DNA of 64,000 nucleotides, taken from the NCBI RefSeq assembly GCF_003732705.1, contig NZ_MOBR01000020.1:142633-206632 (forward strand), given 5' to 3'. The stretch is from Pseudomonas frederiksbergensis. Its GTDB lineage: Bacteria; Pseudomonadota; Gammaproteobacteria; Pseudomonadales; Pseudomonadaceae. Made by a program: the position numbers and the translations under genes. Below, one piece after another: positions 16,776 through 25,496 of the stretch; position 1 is the first letter of the stretch; each line of letters starts with the position of its first letter. The notes below the pieces were generated by a model. It was not told the origin of the DNA. It worked only from the letters and a program-made list of their open reading frames with translations, and ran no database searches.

Positions 16776-17474
16776 ATGACCGATCTCTCTGCGTTCCCGA
16801 TCAACGAAAAATGGCCGGCCCAGTACCCCGAGTGGATTCAGCTGTACTCCTTGCCGACCCCCAACGGCGTCAAGGTCTCGATCATGCTCGAAGAGATCGG
16901 CCTGCCGTACGAGCCGCACCGTGTGAGCTTCGAGACCAACGATCAGCTGTCGCCGGCGTTCATGTCCTTGAACCCCAACAACAAGATCCCGGCGATCATC
17001 GATCCCCATGGCCCAGGCGATCAGCCACTGCCGCTGTTCGAGTCCGGGGCGATTCTGATCTACCTCGCCGACAAAAGTGGCCAGCTGCTGGCCCAGGAAT
17101 CGGCGGCGCGCTACGAGACGATCCAGTGGTTGATGTTTCAGATGGGCGGTATCGGGCCGATGTTCGGCCAGGTTGGTTTCTTCAACAAATTCGGCGGCAA
17201 GGACTACGAGGACAAGCGGCCCCGTGATCGCTATGTCGAGGAAAGCAAGCGCCTGCTCAGCGTCCTCGATAAACGCCTGGAAGGACGCGACTGGATCATG
17301 GGCGAGCGCTACACCATCGCCGACATTGCGACGTTTGCGTGGGTGCGCAACCTGATCGGCTTCTATGAGGCCGGTGATCTGGTGGGGATTCAGAATTTCC
17401 CCAACATCACTCGCGTGTTGGAGCGCTTCCTGGCGCGGCCGGCGGTGATCCGCGGGCTGGAAATTCCCAAGTAA
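16776..17474 (+). CDS. Glutathione S-transferase (YghU/YfcG-like)
   Basis: A 232-residue glutathione transferase. The thioredoxin-fold N-terminal half contains LYSLPTPNGVKVSIMLEE, with the TPNG glutathione-contact motif of the Nu/YghU group, then NPNNKIPAI and FESGAILIYLADK. The C-terminal half is the helical domain with GERYTIADIATFAW. The start at MTDLSAFP matches related proteins; an ATG 36 bp upstream is possible but has no ribosome site. Members reduce disulfides or organic peroxides with glutathione. The phzF-like gene starts 21 bp after its stop, so the two are probably one operon. Confidence 0.9.
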   Translation: MTDLSAFPINEKWPAQYPEWIQLYSLPTPNGVKVSIMLEEIGLPYEPHRVSFETNDQLSPAFMSLNPNNKIPAIIDPHGPGDQPLPLFESGAILIYLADKSGQLLAQESAARYETIQWLMFQMGGIGPMFGQVGFFNKFGGKDYEDKRPRDRYVEESKRLLSVLDKRLEGRDWIMGERYTIADIATFAWVRNLIGFYEAGDLVGIQNFPNITRVLERFLARPAVIRGLEIPK

Positions 17475-17495
17475 GTTTTATAACCAAGGAAGGCC

Positions 17496-18338
17496 ATGCG
17501 CTCATTTCCGTTCAAACAAGTCGATGTCTTCAGTCGAACACCGCTAAAAGGCAACCCGCTGGCCGTGGTGTTCGGCGCTGACGAACTCAGCGATGAGCGG
17601 ATGGCGGCGTTCGCGACCTGGACCAACCTCAGCGAAACCACGTTCATCCTGGAGCCCCGGGATCCGCGAGCCGACTATCGGGTGCGGATTTTTACCACCC
17701 TGCAAGAGCTGCCATTCGCCGGTCACCCGACGCTGGGCACGTGTCATGCGTGGCTAGAGGCCGGTGGCGTGCCCAAGGGCGAGGAGATCATTCAAGAGTG
17801 CGGCGTCGGGTTGGTGCGGGTTCGCCGGCAAGGCGCGGAGCTGGCGTTCCTGGCGCCGCCGCTGCTCAGGACCGGGCCGGTGGATGCCGATGTGGTGGAG
17901 CGGGTTCGTCTCGGGCTCGGTCTGGCTGCGGAGGCAATCGTGCGCACGCAATGGGTCGATAACGGCGCTGGATGGCTGACGGTGATGGTCGAGGATCGGC
18001 AGCAGGTGCTCGATTTGCAACCGGATCATTCGCAAATGCTGGGTTTGGCCGTCGGGGTTATTGCTCCGTGGCATCCCGAGCGTGATGGCGATGAGGCGCA
18101 GTTCGAAGTGCGCGCGTTCATCTCAGGCGACGGCATGCCGGAAGACCCGGCCACCGGCAGCCTGAACGCCGGCATCGCCCAGTGGCTGCTCGCCGAAGGG
18201 TTGGCACCGGCGTCCTATGTGGTCAGCCAGGGCCTGACCATGGGGCGTGCGGGGCGGATTCAGGTGGATCAGGTCGGTGACGAGATCTGGATCGGCGGCG
18301 CGGTGGTGACCTGCATTGATGGGACTTTGAATCTGTAA
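17496..18338 (+). CDS. PhzF family isomerase-like protein
   Basis: A 280-residue protein of the PhzF/diaminopimelate epimerase fold. It has the N-terminal VDVFSRTPLKGNPLAVVF, the catalytic Glu in NLSETTF, FAGHPTLG, and the C-terminal GMPEDPATGSLNAG. An AAGGAAGG ribosome site precedes the ATG. No other phenazine genes are present, so this is one of the many stand-alone PhzF relatives whose substrate is unknown. It probably shares a transcript with the upstream GST. Confidence 0.9.
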   Translation: MRSFPFKQVDVFSRTPLKGNPLAVVFGADELSDERMAAFATWTNLSETTFILEPRDPRADYRVRIFTTLQELPFAGHPTLGTCHAWLEAGGVPKGEEIIQECGVGLVRVRRQGAELAFLAPPLLRTGPVDADVVERVRLGLGLAAEAIVRTQWVDNGAGWLTVMVEDRQQVLDLQPDHSQMLGLAVGVIAPWHPERDGDEAQFEVRAFISGDGMPEDPATGSLNAGIAQWLLAEGLAPASYVVSQGLTMGRAGRIQVDQVGDEIWIGGAVVTCIDGTLNL

Positions 18339-18366
18339 CCCGGTTTGTGAAATCGACACAATCCCC

Positions 18367-18457
18367 CTGTGGGAGCGAGCTTGCTCGCGATAGCGGTGGA
18401 CCCGCCACATTGATGCTGGATGTGCCGCCGTCATCGCGAGCAAGCTCGCTCCCACAG
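18367..18457. repeat. REPIN
   Basis: Paired REPs of the GTGGGAGCGAGCTTGCTCGCGA subtype in the 360-bp gap between the phzF-like gene and hemB. Confidence 0.9.
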
Positions 18458-18500
18458 TAGTCCTGCGTCGTTCATTTGATCCAGGCTCGGCATAAATCCT

Positions 18501-18590
18501 TGTGGGAGCGAGCCTGCTCGCGAAAGCGGTGGGTCAATCACATTGATGTTGAATGTGCCGCCGCCTTCGCGAGCAGGCTCGCTCCCACAT
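18501..18590. repeat. REPIN
   Basis: A second REPIN 43 bp after the first, of the GAGCCTGCTCGCG subtype. About 110 bp remain between it and hemB for a promoter; no clear box was recognised. Confidence 0.9.
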
Positions 18591-18700
18591 AGGGGGATTG
18601 TTGCCTGGCAGGTAAAGGTTTGTTCCTGAACTGACGTTTGTGTCCTGCGCCGCGCAGGGCATAAGCTTCGCCCCCTACGACTTTTGTCTCAGGAAAACCC

Positions 18701-19675
18701 ATGTCCAGCCAGTTCCCCGAAGCACGTCCACGCCGTCTGCGCCGCAATGCGAGCCTGCGCAGCCTGTTCCAGGAAACCGAATTCAGCCTGAACGACCTGG
18801 TGCTGCCGATTTTCGTCGAAGAAGAAATCGACGACTTTGTGCCGATCAAAAGCATGCCCGGTGTGGTGCGGATTCCGGAGTCGAAACTGGCCGGCGAGAT
18901 TGAGCGTTATGCCCGTGCCGGGATCAAGTCGGTGATGACGTTCGGCGTGTCCCATCATCTGGACAGCAGCGGCAGCGACACCTGGAACGACAACGGCCTG
19001 GTGTCGCGCATGTCGCGTATCGCCAAGGATGCGGTGCCGGAGATGATTGTGATGTCCGACACCTGCTTCTGCGAATACACCGACCACGGCCACTGCGGCG
19101 TGTTGCACAACCACGAAGTCGACAACGACAAAACCCTGATCAACCTGGGTAAACAAGCGGTGGCCGCGGCCCGTGCCGGCGCTGATGTGATCGCCCCGTC
19201 GGCGGCCATGGACGGCCAGGTCCAGGCAATTCGCCGGGCGCTGGACGAAGCCGGTTTCACCCAGACTGCGATCATGGCGTACTCGACCAAATTCGCCTCG
19301 GCCCTGTATGGCCCGTTCCGTGAAGCGGGTGGCAGCGCGTTGAAAGGCGACCGCAAAAGCTACCAGATGAACCCGATGAACCGCCGCGAAGCCGTGCGCG
19401 AATCGCTGCTGGACGAACAGGAAGGCGCCGATGCGCTGATGGTCAAACCGGCCGGCGCCTACCTGGACATCATCCGCGACATCCGCGAAGCCTCGCGTTT
19501 GCCGCTGTCCGCGTATCAGGTGAGTGGCGAGTACGCGATGATCAAATTCGCCGCCCAGGCCGGGGCGATTGATGAAGATCGTGTGGTGCGTGAAAGCCTT
19601 GGGGCGATCAAGCGAGCGGGGGCGGATTTGATCTTCACCTATTTCGCGATGGATCTGGCATTGGCCGGAATCTAA
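18701..19675 (+). CDS. hemB: Delta-aminolevulinic acid dehydratase (zinc-type porphobilinogen synthase)
   Basis: HemB condenses two 5-aminolevulinate molecules to porphobilinogen in heme synthesis. The 324-residue protein has both active-site lysines: Lys197 in AYSTKFAS and the Schiff-base Lys249 in LMVKPAGAYLD. It also has the three-cysteine catalytic zinc site DTCFCEYTDHGHCG (Cys122, Cys124, Cys132). From family knowledge, the main HemB of P. aeruginosa has lost these cysteines and uses magnesium, so this zinc form is probably a second paralogue. An AGGAAAA stretch lies before the ATG. It is transcribed alone between REPIN clusters. Confidence 0.95.
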   Translation: MSSQFPEARPRRLRRNASLRSLFQETEFSLNDLVLPIFVEEEIDDFVPIKSMPGVVRIPESKLAGEIERYARAGIKSVMTFGVSHHLDSSGSDTWNDNGLVSRMSRIAKDAVPEMIVMSDTCFCEYTDHGHCGVLHNHEVDNDKTLINLGKQAVAAARAGADVIAPSAAMDGQVQAIRRALDEAGFTQTAIMAYSTKFASALYGPFREAGGSALKGDRKSYQMNPMNRREAVRESLLDEQEGADALMVKPAGAYLDIIRDIREASRLPLSAYQVSGEYAMIKFAAQAGAIDEDRVVRESLGAIKRAGADLIFTYFAMDLALAGI

Positions 19676-19692
19676 CCAGCACCCTAAATCCC

Positions 19693-19783
19693 TTGTGGGA
19701 GCGGGCTTGCTCGCGAAAGCGGTTTGTCAGCCAATACATAGGGCGACTGACCCGCCACCTTCGCGAGCAAGCCCGCTCCCACA
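19693..19783. repeat. REPIN, first of a twin
   Basis: REPIN of the GTGGGAGCGGGCTTGC subtype. Its inner spacer (GGTTTGTCAGCCAATACATA and the following GGGCGACTGA) recurs exactly in the next element. Confidence 0.9.
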
Positions 19784-19826
19784 TTTGTTGGGTGATGGCC
19801 ACAATTGCTGTGCCGGACACAGCCCC

Positions 19827-19917
19827 CTGTGGGAGTGAGCCTGCTCGCGAAAGCGGTTTGTCAGCCAATACATAGGGCGACTGATCCACCGTCTTCGCGA
19901 GCAGGCTCGCTCCCACA
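19827..19917. repeat. REPIN, second of a twin
   Basis: Same inner spacer as the element 134 bp upstream, but with GTGGGAGTGAGCCTGC-type arms. The pair fills most of the 257-bp gap after hemB. Confidence 0.9.
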
Positions 19918-19932
19918 TTGGAATTAGGTGAA

Positions 19933-21468
19933 TCAGGGCGATCCAAAAAACAGCCGTATCCCATGATCGCGGAAATACCGCTCGATCACCTTCGGATCGG
20001 CGCTGTTGTCGGCAATCGCCACATAGGTATCCGGCCGCAACAGATAAAACCCGTTGCGCGCCAACCCCGCCGCGTCAAACGCCGGCCGCCAGTCGAACAC
20101 GTGCAGCGGCAGATGATGCTCGATGCACCAGGCGATCATTTCGTCGCTGGTGTCGCCGTAGACATGCACTTGCCACGTGGGGTTTTTCAGTGATTCGTAA
20201 TTGTCACCTTCGCCATCATGAGCCCAGGGCAAGCGGTCGCCGCCGTGGACATGGCCGGTGACGCCTTCGCTCAGCGGCATGCCGCGATAGTTGACGGTGA
20301 TTTGCGAGATGGTGCGGAACAGAAACTCCCGGCTCGCCCCGAACGACGTCAGTTTGGGGATCAGGAACGGCGCCAGCCGCGTGCGCAGCAGATCGGCAAC
20401 TTTGCCCTCGGCGGTGACGAAGCTGAACACCCGGTCGGTAGTCGACACCAGGCGCCGGGCGAAGGCGATGCGCTCGGTTTCGTAGCTGTCGAGCAGTTTC
20501 GCGGTGGCGCCGCCGCTCAGGACCGCAGCCAGTTTCCAGGCCAGGTTGATCGCATCGCCAATGCCGGTGTTCATGCCCTGGCCACCCGCAGGGCTGTGGA
20601 CGTGGGCCGCGTCGCCGAGCAGAAACGCCCGGCCGCTGCGAAAGAACTCCGCCACCCGATGATGCACGCGGTAGGTCGAGAACCAGTTCACCTGTTCGAC
20701 CTGCACCTTCAAATGCTCGATGGCCCGGCTGCTGACGTCTTCGAATTTCAGGGTTTCGGCGTGCTCGGCCCGTTCATCGCGCACGGTGCCGATCAACCGC
20801 GCGTGACCTTCGCTGGCCAACGGAAACACTGCGAGAAAGTCCGCTTCATCGAGGTCCACGTGCAGTTCACCGTTGAACGCCGGACCGCTGGCCTGGACAT
20901 CGGCGACGTAGAAAATCTGCTGATAGGTACCGCCGGGGAAACCACTGTCGAGGGTTTTACGCACGATCGACCGGGCACCGTCGCAACCCGCGATATAGCA
21001 GGCCTGGCAGGTTTCCTCCTGGCCATCGGGCAGGCGCAACTGCGCGGTGATGCCGTCGCCGGTTTCGGTGAAACTTTCCAGTTCGGTATTGCGTTCCACG
21101 CGGATGCCGAAGGTTTCAAGGCGTTCGATCAGCAGGGCTTCATGTTCATCCTGGGGAAAGATTTCCAGGAACGCATAAGGCGTCAAACCTTCGCCGATGC
21201 GGGTCAACGGCAGGCGCGCCACGGCTTCTCCCTTGACCCAGAAATTCGCCGCCGCCACCCGATGGCCGTTCTGCACGATGGCATCGGCCAGGTCGAGTTG
21301 ACGATACAACTCAAGGGTCCGCGCCTGAACGGCCAGGGCCCGAGAGGTGGTGCCAGGCGCGGAGGTCTTGTCGATGATGCGCACGTGGATGCCGAGCTTG
21401 CTCAGCCACAGCGCCAGCACCAGACCGGTCGGGCCGGCGCCGATGATCAGCACGTCACTTCGGTTCAT
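19933..21468 (-). CDS. FAD-dependent aromatic-type monooxygenase
   Basis: A 511-residue flavoprotein hydroxylase of the PHBH/UbiH-PheA group, which uses NAD(P)H and oxygen to hydroxylate aromatic or polyketide substrates. Visible motifs: the N-terminal dinucleotide site IIGAGPTGL, the DG motif GCDGARSIVRK near residue 160, and the FAD ribityl GD motif LLGDAAHVHSPAGG near residue 285. A C-terminal thioredoxin-like extension is typical of the larger members. The start MNRSDVLI has GGAG nine bases upstream; the longer frame to 21519 does not fit the family. There is no adjacent catabolic cluster, so the substrate cannot be told. Confidence 0.9.
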   Translation of the reverse strand: MNRSDVLIIGAGPTGLVLALWLSKLGIHVRIIDKTSAPGTTSRALAVQARTLELYRQLDLADAIVQNGHRVAAANFWVKGEAVARLPLTRIGEGLTPYAFLEIFPQDEHEALLIERLETFGIRVERNTELESFTETGDGITAQLRLPDGQEETCQACYIAGCDGARSIVRKTLDSGFPGGTYQQIFYVADVQASGPAFNGELHVDLDEADFLAVFPLASEGHARLIGTVRDERAEHAETLKFEDVSSRAIEHLKVQVEQVNWFSTYRVHHRVAEFFRSGRAFLLGDAAHVHSPAGGQGMNTGIGDAINLAWKLAAVLSGGATAKLLDSYETERIAFARRLVSTTDRVFSFVTAEGKVADLLRTRLAPFLIPKLTSFGASREFLFRTISQITVNYRGMPLSEGVTGHVHGGDRLPWAHDGEGDNYESLKNPTWQVHVYGDTSDEMIAWCIEHHLPLHVFDWRPAFDAAGLARNGFYLLRPDTYVAIADNSADPKVIERYFRDHGIRLFFGSP

Positions 21469-21542
21469 GGGGGCATTCTCCGAGGGGTGTGTCGGGCAAG
21501 TATGGTCCAGACAGGGCAATCGAGCGTTGTGAATACAAAACC

Positions 21543-21633
21543 CTGTGGGAGCGAGCTTGCTCGCGATGGCGTCGCTACATCCAGCATCTATGTGACTGAA
21601 CCGCCGCCATCGCGAGCAAGCTCGCTCCCACAG
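21543..21633. repeat. REPIN
   Basis: GTGGGAGCGAGCTTGC-type REP pair between the monooxygenase start and the siderophore receptor terminator. Confidence 0.9.
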
Positions 21634-21666
21634 GGTCTTATGTTGGCTTTGCTTTTTCAGTCAACC

Positions 21667-21704
21667 AAAAAGGCCCCGCAGCCGTGAAGCTGCGGGGCCT
21701 TTTC
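21667..21704 (-). terminator. Terminator after the siderophore receptor gene
   Basis: A 12-bp stem (AGGCCCCGCAGC/GCTGCGGGGCCT) with T-runs on both strands, 16 bp beyond the receptor stop. It can act in both directions. Confidence 0.9.
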
Positions 21705-21719
21705 GTGGAGCGAAGGGGC

Positions 21720-23930
21720 TTAGAAGTCGATGGTGCCCGACAGCTTCGCCACCCGCGGCTCACCTTGGGTCAGGTAGCCGGCCTGGGCCGATTCCCAGTA
21801 TTTCTCGTTCGCCAGGTTCTCGATGTTCAGGCGCAGGGTGATGTCTTTCTGGTCGACTTTGAAACCATAGCGGGCGCCGGCGTCGAAGCGATTCCAGGTT
21901 GGCAGGCTGAGGTTGTTCGCCGCGTCGGCGTATTGGCCGCCGGTACGCAGCATCCGCGCGTTCAGCGCTACGCCTTGCAGGCCCGGTACGTCCCAATCCA
22001 CTCCGGCGTTGAACTGGAAGGTCGGTACGCCGATGGCACGGTTGCCGTCGTTGGCGCCGTTCTGGGTGTTCTTCAGTTCGGTGTCCATCAGGGTCAGGCC
22101 GCTGATCAGGCGCAGGCCGTCGATCGGCTCGCCGAAGACGTTGAGTTCGACGCCTTTGTTGATCTGCTCGCCCTGGCGCACAAACTCCGCCGTGGTGGCG
22201 CTGGTGATCACCGAGTAGCCATCGCTCGGTTGCTCGATGCGGTACACACCCAGGCTGGCGCCGTAGGTGCCCATGTCGACTTTCACACCGGCTTCGATTT
22301 GCTTGGAGCGGGCCGGGGCGAACGCTTCGTTGCCGTTGGTGACGACGCGGTTGCCGGAGGTGAGTGGCGAGATCGGGCCTTTCGCCAGGCCTTCAATGCG
22401 GTTGGCGTAGAACGACACATGCTCCCACGGCTTGAAGACGATGCCGTAGACCGGTGTGGTGATCGATTCGTCATACGCGGAGGTGCGGCTGCCGGAACCG
22501 TAAGGCGCGTAGCCGTAGCCTTGCACCACCAATTGCTGGCGACGCAGGCCGACGGTCAGCAGCAGTCGGTCATCGAAGAAACCGAGGGTGTCGGACACCG
22601 CCGCACTGCGGTTGAAGGTTTTGCCGACGATGCCCGGGTCGCTCAGGTCGCCGCCGGAGAAGTTGCCGACCGGCGATGGGGTTTGCACCGGATGGTAGAT
22701 GTTGTTCGAGTAGCGGGTCAGGTCGAAATCGTAGGCGCTGCGCTGTTCGGTCCAGATCCCGGCCAGGCCGAAATTGAGTTTATGCGTGACCGGGCCGGTG
22801 GCGAATCGGCCGTTGAGGCCGGCCATGACGCTGGTGTTGTCTTCATCGTGGGGGATGAACGAGCCGGTTGTGGTAGATGCACCGTCGTTGCCCACCAGCG
22901 TGGTCGAGTTGTAGCGTCCGACTTCACGGGTGTGCTTGGCGCCGCCCGCGGCGTAGGCCGTCCAGTTGTCGTTCAGGTCGTACTCGGCGCGCAACATGCC
23001 GAAGGTGTCTTCGATGTCGGTGAAACCCCACTTTGGCGCGTAGTTGGTGTCGGCCGATGGCGCATCCGGAATGTGCGTGGCCGTGCCGAGGTTCACGCTG
23101 TTGCGGCCACCGTTCACGCGCTCTTTCTGGTAGGCAAAATCACCGGAAATACGCAGGGCGTCACCGCGATAATCGAGGCCGATGGAGAACAGTTTCGAAC
23201 GCTGGTTTTCGTGATCGATACCGGTGTCGCCTTCACGCTGGGCCAGGTTGACCCGTGCACCGAATCGGTTGTCTTCACCAAAGCGCTGACCGAGATCGAG
23301 GTGCTGACCGACGCGGCCTTCGTCGTTGATGTCGGTGGTGAAGCGGCGTGTGGGCACGTCACCGGCACGCTTGGGTTGCAGGTTGACGCCGCCGCCGATG
23401 CCGGAGCCGGTCGGGGTCACGCCGTTGATAAAGGCGTTCGGGCCTTTGAACACTTCCACGCGCTCCAGGGCGTCGGTGGAAATGATCTGCCGCGGCAGCA
23501 CGCCGTACAGGCCGTTATAGGAAATATCGTCGCCGGTCAGCGGCAAGCCGCGGATCATGAAGATCTGCGCCTGGTTGGAAAAACCGGACGCCTGGCGCAC
23601 CGAGGAATCGTTGAGCAATACGTCGGCGACGTCTTCGGCCTGCTGGTCCTGGATCAGTTGTTCGGTGTAGGCGGCCATGGTGAACGGCACGTCCATCATG
23701 TCCTGATTGCCCAGCACGCCCAATTGGCCGCCGCGAGCCACCTGACCGCCGGCAAACACCGGGGGCAGGGCAGCCGTCGCGGTCGGGGCTTGGGCGTTGA
23801 CGTTCACTTCGTCCAGCACCAGCGCTTTATCGTCATTATTGGTGGCGGCGTGGGCAGAGACGGACAGGGCGCAAAACAGGGCGAGAAGTGTCGGGCGATA
23901 GGGAACGCCGAGTCGGGCTGGAGTGGGCAT
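21720..23930 (-). CDS. TonB-dependent siderophore receptor
   Basis: Outer-membrane receptor of 736 residues for ferric-siderophore uptake, powered by TonB-ExbBD. It has a signal peptide ending near SAHAATNN, a possible TonB box in ALVLDEVNV, a plug domain (MDVPFTMAAYTEQLI to ERVEVFKGP) and a barrel ending AKLSGTIDF with terminal Phe. No N-terminal signalling (STN) domain is present, so it is not a FecA/FpvA-type surface-signalling receptor. The start MPTPARL has AGGA six bases upstream. Iron control is expected, but only a weak Fur-like stretch (GCAAATGATA near 24011) was seen. The ligand is unknown. Confidence 0.92.
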   Translation of the reverse strand: MPTPARLGVPYRPTLLALFCALSVSAHAATNNDDKALVLDEVNVNAQAPTATAALPPVFAGGQVARGGQLGVLGNQDMMDVPFTMAAYTEQLIQDQQAEDVADVLLNDSSVRQASGFSNQAQIFMIRGLPLTGDDISYNGLYGVLPRQIISTDALERVEVFKGPNAFINGVTPTGSGIGGGVNLQPKRAGDVPTRRFTTDINDEGRVGQHLDLGQRFGEDNRFGARVNLAQREGDTGIDHENQRSKLFSIGLDYRGDALRISGDFAYQKERVNGGRNSVNLGTATHIPDAPSADTNYAPKWGFTDIEDTFGMLRAEYDLNDNWTAYAAGGAKHTREVGRYNSTTLVGNDGASTTTGSFIPHDEDNTSVMAGLNGRFATGPVTHKLNFGLAGIWTEQRSAYDFDLTRYSNNIYHPVQTPSPVGNFSGGDLSDPGIVGKTFNRSAAVSDTLGFFDDRLLLTVGLRRQQLVVQGYGYAPYGSGSRTSAYDESITTPVYGIVFKPWEHVSFYANRIEGLAKGPISPLTSGNRVVTNGNEAFAPARSKQIEAGVKVDMGTYGASLGVYRIEQPSDGYSVITSATTAEFVRQGEQINKGVELNVFGEPIDGLRLISGLTLMDTELKNTQNGANDGNRAIGVPTFQFNAGVDWDVPGLQGVALNARMLRTGGQYADAANNLSLPTWNRFDAGARYGFKVDQKDITLRLNIENLANEKYWESAQAGYLTQGEPRVAKLSGTIDF

Positions 23931-24091
23931 GTTCGATCCTGGCGGCGCGCCGCCGATGAGAAAAAGAGATAACGGCGCGGGGAGCTCCTTGCGCAAATGC
24001 GACTCCAGGCGCAAATGATATGTTTTCGCAGTAACGTTCTGCAATGAGTTTGTCATCAGTGGACGAACACGATGGAAAAGCTGCACAAACC

Positions 24092-24183
24092 TTGTGGGAG
24101 CGAGCCTGCTCGCGAAGGCGTTGGATCAGTCGCCATTTGTATTGACTGGTACACCGCCTTCGCGAGCAGGCTCGCTCCCACAG
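24092..24183. repeat. REPIN
   Basis: GTGGGAGCGAGCCTGC-type REP pair in the 367-bp space between the divergent receptor and DUF1615 genes. The remaining space should hold both promoters. Confidence 0.9.
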
Positions 24184-24297
24184 GGTTGTGTGTTGAGTTG
24201 AAGGATTGGGTGGAACAGCCGCCCATCAGCACAGTCATAGCCTGCACCCGGCCATTGATCGTATGGTTAACCCGGCTAAACGGATTTTTGGAGCACC

Positions 24298-25389
24298 ATG
24301 CACGCCCACCGATTGATCATGAGTCTCGCTGCCTTGCTGGTCCTGGCCGGTTGCGGTACCCGGCAGACCCAGGAAGCACCGGCCCGCAAGCCTGCTGAGG
24401 TCAAGGCGCAGATCGTGCGTCTGTTGCCGGCGAAAACCGTCGACCGTGAGGGTTGGGCGACGGATATCTACGCAGCGTTTGCCGCTCAGGAGATTTCGCC
24501 GACCACGCAAAACCTGTGTGCGGTGCTGGCCGTCACCGAGCAGGAATCAACCTTTCAGGTAGATCCAACCGTGCCGGGTTTGGGCAAGATCGCCCGGGAC
24601 GAAATCGACCGCCGCGCCGCCAAGGCGCATATCCCGAGCCTGTTGGTGAGCGGTGCATTGCAGGTCAGCTCGCCCACTGGCAAAAGCTACAGCGACCGGC
24701 TGAACGCCGCCCGCAGTGAAAAAGAACTGAGCGCGATTTTCGATGACTTCATCGGCATGGTGCCCATGGGCAAGACCCTGTTCGGTGAATTCAACCCGGT
24801 GCACACCGCCGGGCCTATGCAGGTCAGCATCGAATTCGCCGAGCAAGAAACCCGCAATTATCCTTACCCGATCACCGGCTCGATCCGCCATGAAGTGTTC
24901 AGTCGTCGCGGCGGCATGTATTTCGGCATTGCCCATTTGCTCGGTTATCCGGTGAGCTACACACAGCCGTTGTATCGCTTTGCCGATTTCAATGCCGGTT
25001 GGTACGCCAGCCGTAATGCCGCGTTTCAAAACGCCGTCAGCCGCGTGTCGGGCATCCCGCTGGCGCTGGACGGTGACTTGATTCGCTACGATTCAATCAT
25101 GCCCGGCACCACGGAACTGGCGGTGCGCACCCTCGGCAAGCAACTGGGCATGCGCAATCCGACGATTCGCGATCAATTGGAAACGGGTAAAAGCCTGGAG
25201 TTCGAAGAGACGAGGCTCTACCAAAAGGTCTTCGCCCTGGCGGAGAAGGCTGAAGGCCGGGCGTTACCCCGAGCGGTGTTGCCGGGGATTGTGCTGGAAA
25301 GCCCGAAAATCACCCGCAAACTCACAACGGCCTGGTTCGCCAAACGGGTCGATGAGCGGTATCAGCGGTGTATGGCGAAGGGGCGTTGA
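24298..25389 (+). CDS. DUF1615 lipoprotein
   Basis: A predicted lipoprotein of 363 residues with lipobox LVLAGC (Cys at about 18) after a short signal peptide. The body matches the DUF1615 family: NLCAVLAVTEQESTF, AGPMQVSIEFAE and YRFADFNAGWYASRNAAFQ. The E-x-T and G-P-M-Q-V arrangement recalls lysozyme-like transglycosylases, so a cell-wall role is conceivable but unproven. GGAG lies seven bases before the ATG. It is followed by a bidirectional terminator. Confidence 0.85.
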   Translation: MHAHRLIMSLAALLVLAGCGTRQTQEAPARKPAEVKAQIVRLLPAKTVDREGWATDIYAAFAAQEISPTTQNLCAVLAVTEQESTFQVDPTVPGLGKIARDEIDRRAAKAHIPSLLVSGALQVSSPTGKSYSDRLNAARSEKELSAIFDDFIGMVPMGKTLFGEFNPVHTAGPMQVSIEFAEQETRNYPYPITGSIRHEVFSRRGGMYFGIAHLLGYPVSYTQPLYRFADFNAGWYASRNAAFQNAVSRVSGIPLALDGDLIRYDSIMPGTTELAVRTLGKQLGMRNPTIRDQLETGKSLEFEETRLYQKVFALAEKAEGRALPRAVLPGIVLESPKITRKLTTAWFAKRVDERYQRCMAKGR

Positions 25390-25437
25390 ACATCAAAAGT
25401 TCGCAGACGCTACATGGCCAACGGTATTCGCAGGCAT

Positions 25438-25471
25438 AAAAAAACCCGGCTGATGAGGCCGGGTTTTTCGT
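25438..25471 (+). terminator. Bidirectional terminator between convergent genes
   Basis: Stem AACCCGGC/GCCGGGTT with a run of seven A on one side and five T on the other, serving the DUF1615 gene and the convergent repeat-protein gene. Confidence 0.88.
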
Positions 25472-25496
25472 TGAGTACCGCTGTGAAGCCATTCAT

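Noticed and set aside
1170..19917. CRISPR array from the many regularly sized repeats
   Set aside because: The repeats are inverted REP pairs of about 90 bp scattered between genes, not direct repeats with unique spacers, and there are no cas genes.
20218..21687. A 489-codon frame opposite the FAD monooxygenase
   Set aside because: The other strand carries clear flavoprotein motifs; this frame has none and runs into a REPIN.
21684..23972. A 762-codon frame opposite the siderophore receptor
   Set aside because: Receptor motifs and signal peptide are on the minus strand; this is a shadow.
23990..24030. Fur box upstream of the siderophore receptor
   Set aside because: Only a partial match (GCAAATGATA) was seen, not enough to call a site.
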